This document shows positions 35,654 to 46,800 of a stretch of 64,000 bases of DNA, piece by piece. Source of the stretch: Hermatobates lingyangjiaoensis. Lineage: Eukaryota > Arthropoda > Insecta > Hemiptera > Hermatobatidae. The stretch's first letter is position 1. Every line of letters starts with the position of its first letter. The stretch covers positions 11,578,001 to 11,642,000 of the forward strand of contig JAPFBL010000084.1 in assembly GCA_026182355.1 (NCBI GenBank), given 5' to 3'. Below the pieces are notes generated by a model. That model was not told the origin of the DNA, did not search any database, and saw only the letters and a program-made list of their open reading frames with translations. The translations under genes and the position numbers were made by a program.

Positions 35654-36599
35654 TCTACCGATCTGAACATCGCTCTCATCCAGTCCTATCGATTCTTTAG
35701 TCTCGATACTTTCAAAACTAAATTATATTGTTTATAGTTGAAAAAACATTTATGAAACATTCTGTTTGTTTAAGAATAAACAAATTAAATGATTAAGAAT
35801 AATAGTTATTATAAGAATAATATACTAATTAAGAACTTTATGAGCTGTAACCAATTTGGGTGTTAATAATACTAAAAATAAATTATTATAATTCAGTAAT
35901 TGTTAGGTAAGTTGAATGGTTTGAATAAATATTTGGGAATGAAGAATCAGAAAAGTTATTTATGAACGAATAATCGTCCAGAAAATCCATTATTTACATT
36001 GATTAATATTAAACTCCCATTGCTGTTCACTTATTGTCATTTCGATGGTCAATTATTGAATTAAAATTATGGAAAATAAGGAAATAAATGTAAAAGCATT
36101 GTTGTCATTGAAAAGTTCTATTATTTTATGACCCTCTCATTATCTGATAATGGGGAGAATAATTTCTGTAAAACATACCTTTGTCATTCTGTATTATATA
36201 AAGGGCAATATATTATTTTAAAATGTTATACATTACAATATATTCGTAGTCTTGAACACCAACAAAGAGGTTTGCTTTCAAAGTAAACATTAGTTTGATT
36301 CACAGAAGTACAAATCTGGTTTACAGTTCAGTGGTTTTTACCCATCTATGGGACAAAATATGATCACCTAAAAAATAACTTCAAATTTTTTTGATATTTT
36401 TTATCGAATCAAAACTGACATAGATAATATCAATGTGATAGATCAAATTTAAAAGCCTATTAGAAATAGCGTAAATTGAATTTTATCCTGCTATCATAAA
36501 TTTAAAAAGATGTAAAAAAACAGTTGTAATGTCAACCCATTTTAAACTTAAAAAACTTTTTAAGTCCTCATTTCAGTTCTATATTTCAATTTATATACT
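35654..36599. promoter_or_regulatory. Upstream region of cathepsin O
   Basis: The first 60 bases upstream of the ATG (minus) hold AATCGATAGGAC, a near match to the insect DRE core TATCGATA, at about 35682-35692. Beyond that, AT-rich DNA without recognised features. The promoter assignment is inference. Confidence 0.3.
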
Positions 36600-36924
36600 T
36601 TATTACAGAGGGTTCCTACGTGGGACCGATGAGGGAGTTGGTAAATTGGGTCTTTCCTTTCTTGCCAGGCTTGGAGAGGGTTCTGGAGGCATCAAGTAAT
36701 GTGATCTTACCTAATCTTTATTTAATCCTGTAACTTTCTTATCTAGTCCCAACAATAGTCGGATACTCTTTCAGTAAGGACGTTTACGGACTGGAATATA
36801 GACAATGTGACACCTGTGTTTGTCTCTCCTTTATCATACTCAGCATTAGCATTAATAGCTACAGAGCTTCAGTAAAACGGCCAGAACTTAAGGTTCACTT
36901 TCAATGTGTGTTTTTAATTACAAA
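36600..36924. other. GC-richer island, unassigned
   Basis: 36610-36732 has an open 40-codon plus-strand frame (GPMRELVNWVFPFLPG) after an acceptor-like TTATTACAG. No family recognised. It directly precedes the Helitron at 36925. Confidence 0.25.
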
Positions 36925-37866
36925 TCTATTTAAATAAAAGAAAGGTTTTATCTGTACATTCCTTAGAGCTGACGCATTTCAAGTTATCTTTACGTTTCAT
37001 ACACTAGAGAAACCGAATCCACCCTTAGAAAAATTTCTGTCTGTCGGTTTGTCCGCAAAATTTTGTCACAAGTAAACTCAGCCACCATAAGACATAGATA
37101 GCAAACTGAAACTTTGACGGTAGATTTGAGTACGTCTAACTTAAAATCTAAGCTTTGAATAGATTGGAAGTTCAATGTAGAGGCAAAGTTATGGACTTTT
37201 AAACACAAAATTTCGTCACAAGTAAACTCAGCCACCATAAGGCATAGCAAACTGAAACTTTTAAAGTAGGTTTGTATATGTCTAACTTAAAATTTAAGCT
37301 ATGAATGAATTGAAAATTCAATGTAGATGCGAAGTTATGGACTTTTAAGCCGTGTTTGGCTAGCTACATGAACGTGTTTATTTTGAAAATTTCATTTGCA
37401 TTTAAGCTCCCAGCTAGAGATAATTGACAAGGTGTTTCCCAGAGTTCGAGATCTGCCATCTATTGAGAATAACTAGCTTTGTGAACGAGCAATTCTCACA
37501 CCTACAAATGAGCAGGTAGGAAAAATCAATAAACAAGTTCTTGCACTATATCAAGCTGAGGAAAGAACTTAAAAGTCAGTGAAAAGAGTGATTAGTGATT
37601 ATGAAGCAGTTCATTATCCAATTGAATTTCTTGACTACGTGACTGCTCCTGGACTGTCTGTTCATGACTTAAACCTTAAAGTAGGGATACCAATCATGCT
37701 GTTATGAAACTTGAGTGTCCCAAAAATGTGTAACGGGACACGACTCCGAATTCCTCCTTTGCACAGATACGTCATAGAGGCTGATATCATGACTGGGTGT
37801 GGTACTGGGGAGTCAGTATACCACGCATACTATTGATACTTAGTAACTGTCCCTTTCAATTCAAGA
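36925..37866 (+). mobile_element. Helitron 5' end plus helicase fragment, 3'-truncated
   Basis: It starts A|TCTATTTAAATAAAAGAAAG, the same 5' end as the other copies but on the plus strand. 37480-37860 encodes the PIF1-like helicase C-terminal part in a nearly continuous frame: ERAILTPTNEQVGKINKQVL, EAVHYPIEFLDYVTAPGL, DLNLKVGIPIMLL. The copy stops at about 37866 before the usual hairpin and CTAG. Best-preserved coding piece of the family here. Confidence 0.82.
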
Positions 37867-38089
37867 GTACTGTAGCAAAGAACCATAAGCTAGAACTGTA
37901 TTGCAAGAACTGTAGTCTAATAGATAGCAAATTTAATTGGTATAATGGACAAAAGTACGTAAGTGTCTTTATATAAGGAAATTTTATTTTGAGTGATTTC
38001 TCATTAATAAGATACAAAAACACAAAACAGCTCCTGGAAAACAAACTTTGCACAATGTACGTGACTTACAGATATTATTTGACTTACAG

Positions 38090-38568
38090 GTTACATTAAT
38101 ACAGGGGTGTAATGGAGTGATTATGCGACTCGAATAGCCTCTAACACTCAACTCGGACTTTTAGCCTTTACGAGGCTACCCTGTTAACCTACGAGGAGGG
38201 AAAACCTATCAATTCAAAGCCACTGACTTAGAATTCTAAGCCAGGAAATGAGTATGAGGCTTAGTATGCGGGGCCAGCTGTCTCGTATTTGAGATGGCCG
38301 GGCAGCTTCCAGCATGACATCATGTGTTTTTATTTGAATGTAAATTTAACCTCTAGTTGTCAGTTACTAAGCTCAATATATTAAACCAGGGTAAATAGTC
38401 CGGGGTCGTATCTGGGATAGCCCGTCACTAGATCGAGTTTAACAAATGTTGTGCGTGCGTTAATTAGCCCCACCATTGCACTGTGAAATTATCCAAGTGT
38501 GCTATTTTAAATAAACACTTTACCATTTCGTTTTTTGCTTAGTAGTTTTCTATCGTTGAAATGTTAGC
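38090..38568. other. Non-coding leader of the unknown element
   Basis: GC-richer than the flanks (GCGGGGCCAGCTG, GGGTCGTATCTGGGATAGCC). It probably belongs to the same insertion as the decayed frame that follows. No repeat partner in the window. Confidence 0.3.
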
Positions 38569-39465
38569 ATGAGCTCCCACAAAATGGGGTTAGCCAAGCA
38601 TGGAGTTAAAGCCAAGCATCCTTTCTTACTCGAAAGTAAGAACCAAATGGTTAAAGGAGTCGAAACAACTGTCGGACAAGACAGGTTAAAAATTTACAAG
38701 AAATACAATGTACCAGTGTGTGTTCCGGTATGGTTGTAAGACGTAAAATTACAAGATTTATTTGTGGAGTTACCGGTAATAATAACCCAGTTAAAAGAGG
38801 AAGATTATTACCTAATGGTTTTGGACATTACAGAAGACTCTGCTGAAATATTTAATGAAACAGAAATGGCCGTCTATTTAACCAATAATTTTAATTTATG
38901 TTACCTAGGAGAGTACAAGAGTAACTGTAATGTAATAGTGGTTAAGGACAATACTGCAGGAAAGGATTATTTCACATAGCTAACGTCTAATGTTAGAGTT
39001 AAAATATATAATAATTTTATATGCCAGGTAACAAGCACAGGTGTTAACACGAAAATTGGTAACCACATCATAGATTTTTTAAACTGTCCTGATGCTACAA
39101 GAAACATTTGCCTGTACCTCTATCAAGGAACATGGAATCACAAGACTAGAGGCTACAATATACAATTACTCTATCGGATAATATAACGAGGCTGGTAGCA
39201 TGTACAACCCTTTGAAGGATTGTTAGTCAGTCTCTACTAGAATGTAGCAAAATTTACTTTCGTCAAACGCCTTTCTATTCAGTTTCAATCCGCAAAAATG
39301 TGGACAAAACTAATGGATAGTTTACGAAACAGTTGTTGTATTGTTTATAATGATTTTTTACAATGTGCATATTGGGCCAATAAAAACACGAGAAAGTTGA
39401 TTGGCTTACTTAAATCTTCCAGAGGAAACCAAGAACAGAGGAAAAAATCTTGAGTGCCTTGCACT
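38569..39465 (+). pseudogene. Decayed reading frame of an unknown mobile or viral-type element
   Basis: An ATG at 38569 opens a single frame that runs 205 codons to 39186 with only two in-frame stops (38737, 38977). Both sides of each stop are equally protein-like (KKYNVPVCVPVW; YLGEYKSNCNVIVVKDN; GNHIIDFLNCPD). In a shifted frame, 39250-39450 continues with FQSAKMWTKLMDSL and YWANKNTRKLIG. The insertion is cut at 39466 by the end of the neighbouring repeat. I do not recognise the family. Charge pattern and length suit a replication or DNA-binding protein of a transposon or endogenous virus; this is a guess. Confidence 0.5.
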
Positions 39466-39516
39466 CAACTTTACTATAAGTAAACATAACATCAAACTTC
39501 TTCAGTATATAATATA

Positions 39517-40900
39517 CTAGCAAACGTACCCATCTTTGACGGAATCAAAAATTCTATTATACTTGGTATTCCAAAATATCAATTATAGTATTATATATAC
39601 TAATACCATAATTAGAAGTTATAGAATAGTAGAAAATACTATTATTAGTACAGTGTTAAACAAATGCCTCTGTATACACCACATTAGCTCTCTGACCTTC
39701 AGGTTCACGAAAGAACAAACATTTGGAACCTCTGACTCTTGAGCAAGTAAACTACAGTTGACCATGTGAGAAAAACTTGGTCTCGCTAACTTGAATTCCT
39801 GCGTTAGATAAAGTCTCCCTTTGCGACTTAGTTAACGTCATTGCGAAATAGACTCTGACAGGACTTTGCAATCATTTCAACGGAAACAGACAGTGGCTCA
39901 GATTCAATGGTATGCGTGGTATACACACAGACTCCACATTCCACACCCAGTCATGATGTCTGCCTCTACGGCACATCTGTACAGAGCACGAACTCAGAGT
40001 CGTGTCCCTTTTCACAGTTTTGGGGCACTCATGTTTCGTAACATGAAATTTGTTACTGCTACTAAATTGCAACATGATTGGTGCTCCTACTTTAAGATTT
40101 TACTCATGAGCAGACAGTCCAGGAGAAATAAATTCAGAGTCAAGAAATTCAATTAGATAATGAACTGCTTCTTCATCACTAATCCAATCTCTTTACTGAC
40201 TTGTAAGTTCTTACCTCGGTATGATATAGCGTAAGAACTTGTTTGTTGATTTTTCCTCCCTGTTCATATTAAGAGTTGAGAATTGCTCGTTTTCAAAACT
40301 ATTTATTCTGAATAGATAGTACATCCTCAACTCTGGGAAACACTTTTTCAAAGATGTCAAATACGCAATATATTCATATGCTCCAATGAAATTAAAATCA
40401 ACGAACAATACCCACTTGCCACACCTGTGTATTTTCAAAACAAACTTGTCTGTGAAGTTAGGAAAATACGCTTAAAGCACAATAACTTCGTTTCTGTACT
40501 GAATTATGAATCTATTTAGAGCCCGTATTTTAAGTTAGGCATATACAAATCCAGTGTCAAAGTTTCAGCTCGCCATGTGTTATGGTGGCTACGGTAGTAT
40601 ACTTGTGACAAACGTTTTTGCTTTAAACGTCCATAACTTCACTTCTACGTTGAATTTCCAATCAATTCAGAGCCTATATTTTAAGTTAGACCTACACAAA
40701 TCTACTGTAAAAGTTTTAGCTTTATATGTCTTATTGTAGCTGAGTTTATTTGTGACAAAGTTTTGCGGACAAACAGACAAACCGACAGAAATTTTTTTAA
40801 GGGTGGATTCGGTTTCTCCAATATATGAAACGTAAAGAAAAGTTGAAATGAGTCAGTTCTATGCAATGTACAGACAAAATCATTATTTTATTTATATGGA
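39517..40900 (-). mobile_element. Helitron, decayed copy with both ends, nested
   Basis: The 5' end A|TCCATATAAATAAAA is at 40900 and the 3' end CTAG|T at 39520-39517 (minus), with hairpin CCGTC-AAA-GATGG before it. It closely resembles 6132-7501 throughout. Frameshifted helicase C-terminus remnant at 39660-40130 (minus). It sits inside copy B of the TTTACTTATAGTAAAGT repeat, 30 bp from that repeat's end motif. Confidence 0.85.
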
Positions 40901-42760
40901 TAATGTCCCATTCAGACATAATATAAATGTCTAAATGGGAGAGGTTTATTATTCCTCGAGGTCTTCCATTCCTCGAGGTAGTGCAGCTAGTGATTGATCC
41001 ATTCATCAATATAAATGCTTATTTTTGTATATCACACCACTGGTGCATATAATATCATCAGTATAACTGCAGCAGTAATAACATTTTTGAAAAATCAAAG
41101 TGTAGATTTCGTGTTACGAAATAATCTCTCACAGGAGAACATGGCTTTTGACCCAATAGCCAGTGCATCCCTTACATAGTTCATCTTGACCTCTTTCTAC
41201 ATTAAAAATTTAGAAAGTTTCCCATTTAAAACTTGAAAATATCCCTCGTTTGTCTGGTAAAAATGTGAGAAACATGTAAGAAAAAATATCTTATTAAGAT
41301 AATTTTTAATTTAAGATGTGGGATAATTTCATTTATTATTTTTCAAAGAATATTTTCAATATTAAATTATGTTTTACATTTTTGGTCTTTTACAAAATTA
41401 TTATACTGGGAATTTTATGGCATGCTAGTGTTTTTTTTTTAAAAAAATCACTTTTCTTTCCCTTCATCAAAAATCATAAAAATCCAATTTACTCTGAGCG
41501 AGTGCTATCTTTTTACTGAGTACTGTCTTCTGTTATAAGACGGAGTTATAAAAAATTCATAACTTTTATAGCTGGAAGCTTGGAATTTTTGAAAATAATA
41601 GATATGTACTATTAGACTAGAATTTTGAAAAAACTGGATATTTTTCAACAACAAAATACCTCTTTCTACAGGAAAGAGTCCATTCCTCATAATTCAATAT
41701 TACCCAAAGTTAATATGATTCATAAACACAAACAATTTTACATGCGATATTGATTTTGTTCAAGGGTGCAACATATATATTGATTACAGCATTTTGCAAA
41801 ACAAATCAACTCCATCATACCATGAAAAGCATCAAACATTATATGTCTGGTTGGCTTTGATTTTTCACATGGTAGGAATTTTATTTTTCTACGTCTCATA
41901 TAAAGTTCTTAAATTATTTAAAAATCTTTCATTAAACCACTAAACATCAATTTCATTTCAGCGGTTTACTCAAAAAATGTCTAAGTCAATGTAAACAATA
42001 TAAATAAATGTAAACAAATAGTACAAGTATAGCAAGTAAACCATTAGTCTAGGACCAATATTCATTTTTTATAGCTGCATTGCTCATTCCCTTATTGAAA
42101 TTTCATGAATTTTTTTTTATAAACTGTTACTTTTCCGTTCAATTTTTTGGCGAAATTTCATTGTTCTTTAAATAATGAGCCGTTCAGCGTCAAGAAAAAA
42201 TTTCTGAAAACAGGAAATGTACTTTAACTGCTTTTTGGTAAAAGTAATTTTGAAACAATTGTCTCAACTCTTCCTCCATATAAAGTTCTATTTCTAGGCA
42301 TATTTCCATTTTGATTCTTCAAACCATATGTCTTGTATCGCTCACACAAGCCTTCAGATTGTATTATAAGTCAAAATTATAATTTTATTGAAAAAAGAAA
42401 TTTCCTGTTCTTTTAAAAATCTGAGGATATTTTTCGTTTATTGATTTTGTAGCCTCAAAGGTAATGCAAAAATTTCAAGACTCTAGAATTAGTAGTTTAG
42501 GAGAAAAAATTGTTATCTGAAAACAGGTTTTTGGCAAAAAAAATAATAATTACCATCATGCATAATTGCTCCCAAGCAGTAGGGCTCATCTACACTAAGA
42601 GGCCAATTTTTGTGTCAAATATCAATTTGATCCATCAAAGATTCTGGACCGTAGCATGGGCACAATCTTTGGATACATACTCACCAAACCGACCCACCTA
42701 CCCATCGACACACACACAGGCATCATCAAAAAAACTTCATAAAATGACTTCTGTGACCTA

Positions 42761-43286
42761 GGTTAGGTTAGGTTAGGTTACAGTGGCCGTCCCAAGAAAG
42801 AACACACATAGGCCGCAAGCCGGCCCCTTGTGATACCACAAAGAGAAATTGAGGCTATTCTCCCCCGTCACTGGTCCACTCGAACCATTTCGAGAGAACA
42901 ATAAATCTAGACAGATCCCTGATACCAGTGGATGCTAAGTTCTCAAGATTGTCAAAGAAGTATTCTCCTAGTGCTTCTTTCCTTCTTTGAGCCAGACCAG
43001 GGCATTGACAGAGAAAGTGAGAAATTGTCTCTTCCTCTTCCTCGTTCTGGCATGCCCTGCAAAAATCCCTCGCCTCCAATCCTAATCTGGTGGCGTGTCT
43101 ATCTACGAGCCAGTGTCCCGTGGAAACAGCGATCACATTGGCTACATCTCTTCTATTCTTAGAAAGAAGATCCTTCGTTCTTCTGGAATTACAAGATGGC
43201 CATAACTGCTTTGAAATAAGACACGTGTCCTCATCAGACCACCTTTGTTTGATGCGTTCATCAATTCTTTGTCTTATCCAAAGCTT
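42761..43286 (-). mobile_element. 5'-truncated non-LTR retrotransposon with (TAACC)4 tail and 14-bp TSD
   Basis: Flanked by perfect copies of ACTTCTGTGACCTA (42747-42760 and 43287-43300). The minus-strand frame 43286-42855 encodes the C-terminal region of a Jockey/R1-like element with a Cys/His knuckle (CRACQNEEEEETISHFLCQC). The 3' end is a simple tail of four TAACC units (plus strand GGTTA, 42761-42780). The frame is open to its stop at 42855-42857, so this is a fairly young insertion. It is nested in copy B. Confidence 0.9.
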
Positions 43287-43380
43287 ACTTCTGTGACCTA
43301 AAACATGTAATTCTGTCAAAATCTCGTGATCGAATTTTTATGTTATTAAATATTTATAGTTACTTTACTTATAGTAAATT

Positions 43381-43856
43381 AATAACCATTCGTTAAGGGG
43401 AAATTGAAGCATAATAATGCTTTAATAGTGGTAGATAACAAGATTTGCAGTAATTAAATAAACGTAGTTAAATCAACGTCTAAATCACAGGAAGTCAATT
43501 TTCTGATTTCTGTTATAGCTTTACCGAGATTTAGACGTTAATAGTAGGTATATATTATTGAGGTGCCTGTTTAGAATGTAAAATATGCTTTATAAAATGA
43601 ATGAAATTTTAATTAATTAACAATTTAAAAGAGTTTTAATTTTTATTTTAACATTTTATTTAAAATGTTACAATATGTAAATTGTAACATTTTTTTATGA
43701 TCTTAGGGTTAAATTAATAGTTGTTAATCTTCTCAACACTGTTTGATATCATGTATGACAGATTTGGTGTTTAAATTTGCTTTTGCTATTACTATTTGTT
43801 ACTTTACTGTGGGGAAGATTTATAATATGTTATATTGGTAATATGAATTGTCAAGG
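43381..43856. promoter_or_regulatory. Upstream region of maspardin
   Basis: AT-rich, no repeat recognised. It must contain the maspardin 5' UTR and promoter, but I see no clear core-promoter motif. Confidence 0.25.
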
Positions 43857-46800
43857 ATGAATTTTTGTAGAGATTTAACAAAATCAAATGAATATTTGAG
43901 CTTTCGTAGTAACGTACCTTTGAGAAAAATACTTGTTGATAGCTTGTCTGATAAGGTAATATTACAATTAATTTTTCTATTTGTGATATACTTCATGAAA
44001 TTTAATATTTTTTTTTATTTTTTGTGTACCAAGTTTATTTCAATGATGGGAACCAATAGTTATTAAAATACTATATTCCAATGTATTAAAATATTTTAGT
44101 CTTTACGTTTGTTGATTTTCCTGGAATTCATTATCTAATCAGGAAGGTTTTGGCTATATTATGTGGATTTAATTAAATAGCTATAATTTTAATTTTTTTT
44201 CCTCAGTTAGTTTAATTATTTGTAAATTAATACGATTTTTTAGACATGGAAAATATACGATTCAGGCCCTAAAACTATCAAATGTCCCTTGATCTGTTTA
44301 CTTCCGATTTGTGGATCAGCAGACATTTATTATAAACAAATATTGGCTTTGAGTGCTAAAGGATTCAGGGTAATATCGGTAAGTTAAAACTATTTTTTTT
44401 TTTTTATTGTTAAGCAATATTGCAATATTAATATACTTTATTGAGAGTAAAATTTGTATGTTAAATGTTAGATTAAATCTAAACAGATTAATCGTCGTAC
44501 TCAGCTCAAGTGTGACTCAGACGAAGAGTAGTTTTGGTTGAAAGATCTTAGTCACATTTTTGAATTTCTTACTGTAGTTTAGACGTTGATTTATGTGACA
44601 ACATTTCACAGCAAAGAGGTGGAAAAAATGGGCTTCTCTACGACAGTAAGAAATTCAGTTCCATTTCTTGATTTCATACTGTTGTTTATATATATATACA
44701 AAACTATACTTTATCGGGACTCGGTCAGTTCTTCAGGTTCAAATTAAACTCTCATTGCCAACGTTTCGGTCTTTATTTAAAACCTTTTTCATAGGCAGAA
44801 TTATACATTTTGAAACAGAAAAACTAAGTATTACATTATTTTACAAATTTAAATAAATTTAAAAATTTAATTAAATTTTTTTACAAAGAAAAATCCACAT
44901 ACTATTTTTCTTTGTAAAATAATTTGTGATGTAATACTTAGTTTTTCTGTTTCAACATTTATAATTCTGCCTATGAAAAAGGTTTTAAATAAAGACCGAA
45001 ACATTGGCAATGAGAGTTTAATTTGAACCTGAAGAACGGACCGAGTCCCGATAAACTATAGTTTTGTTTCTATTGATACTTTTATCAATATATATATATA
45101 TATATGATGTTGTTTAGATTTCACAATAAACACGTCAAACAACAACCAACGTCCAAACCATAATAAGAAATGAGAAAAAAGACTAAAATCTTTCAACCGT
45201 AACAGGTGGTCTAAGTCAGAATGAAATCCCAATCCTGTTAGGATTTGACTCAGACAAAGACCGCTTGTTACGCTTGAAAGATCTTAGTCTCTTATCATTT
45301 CTTATTGTGTTTTGGACGTTGATTATTTATACCTGTGTATTTTGGAAGTGGTCTTCCATGTATGCTAGTTTGTTTGAAAAATAGGCCATATTTTTTATAA
45401 ACCAGTTTCTGTGTGCATTTCTCCAGGTGCGGAATAATCTTGCGCCATCATTTATAGCACATCTCTGATTTTTTCATTATCACCATGAAATACATCTCTA
45501 ACTCTTACCTTATCTACAATCCTTCTATTATCAATATGTTTCGACTTTTTCAGCCATCTTCGGGATACTGGTGTTCTGTGCTAGGTCACATGTCATTTAT
45601 GACAGTTAAGGGTCAGCTGCTACTGATATGATTAGTGGGCCTTGGAAATCAGGTTCTGATTGGCTGGTGGTATGTTTGTAGTAGGCATGTGGTTATGCAG
45701 GTTTCCAGCTGGTGACCAGTTGATGAAGTTAATGGGGCCAGTAGCTTAAATACTCTACTACTGCTATACTCTTCAGAGCTTGCACAACTGGCAGCCCATT
45801 TACACGACACAGTGTATCTACAATTGTATGGTGTGGCCGTGGGATCCCTCTCGGAGTTACTTCTGCCAAGTACTACATGTGTCATCTAGAGAACAAAGTT
45901 ATGGAGACTACCCAAAAACATATGTATTGCCGCTATGTGGACGACTGATTCGTCGCCGTTGAAAACCCCAAAAAAGCTCTCTGAAATTCAACATCTATTG
46001 GAAAACAATCTTGCTTAAAGTTTACAATTGATTCTTTCATCCAAAACAATTCACATTCTGGACGTTAAAATAGATCCTTCCTCAGATCAAACAGTAACTT
46101 CGACGTAGAAAGCCACTAGCACAATGTCGCTCCTAAATTACCAGAGTAAATGTCCCAATACGGTTAAAGCCTCATTCTCAGAACATTGAAGATAGCCTCT
46201 ATTTGGCAGCTATTCCGTCAAGACATCACTACCATTAAACAGGCATTAATAAGCAATGGGTATCTCAGTGGGTTGTATAACTGAAGAACAATCAAAACAT
46301 GTTTATAATAGAAGAATTGAAGATGTAGGAAAAATTGGAGATGTGCAATGCAGAATCAATGATGACGCAAGATTATTCCACACCCTTGAGAAATGCACAA
46401 GGAAAATTGTTCGTAAAGAATATAGCGCATTATTCAACCAAACTTTATATCAACGAATTATACAAGAAATTTTGAAATGGAAGTAACAAACATCTTTCGA
46501 TAACATGAGGTCAATGTGCGTAAAGATACATAAATAAAGAAAGACGAACACTTACAGTCCCCAATTTTCTGTTTCAACCGTCATTAAGAGAATAAATATA
46601 GGGAGACCAAGCAAACCCATGTAGAGATGTTTAAAAACGCTCTTATGGTTTTCCAACCGTTCTGCACCAGTGCGTTTGATCTCCCTCTCTTTATTCCTCT
46701 GATGACTAGAAACTCCTAGTTGGAACTGAAAAAAAAACTGAGTTTTTGTTAGTTCTTTATCTAAGTGTTTTACTCTGTAATTTATACGTATATCTGCGCT

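Larger units (their letters stand above)
39466..43380 (-). repeat. ~2-kb TTTACTTATAGTAAAGT repeat, copy B, with two nested insertions
   Basis: The left end (AACTTTACTATAAGTAAA, 39469) and right end (TTACTTTACTTATAGTAAA, 43362) carry the family end motif. Without the Helitron (39517-40900) and the non-LTR insertion (42761-43286 plus one target copy) the element is about 2.0 kb. It aligns in reverse with copy A (48148 onward): the CCACTGGCTATT region near 49450 appears inverted at 41150, and the CTCGAGATCGAAT-like region at 43330. No coding capacity found; it behaves like a non-autonomous element. Confidence 0.7.

Noticed and set aside
42760..42780. (GGTTA)4 as an interstitial telomere
   Set aside because: It lies exactly between a 14-bp target duplication and the 3' end of a retrotransposon, so it is the element's tail.
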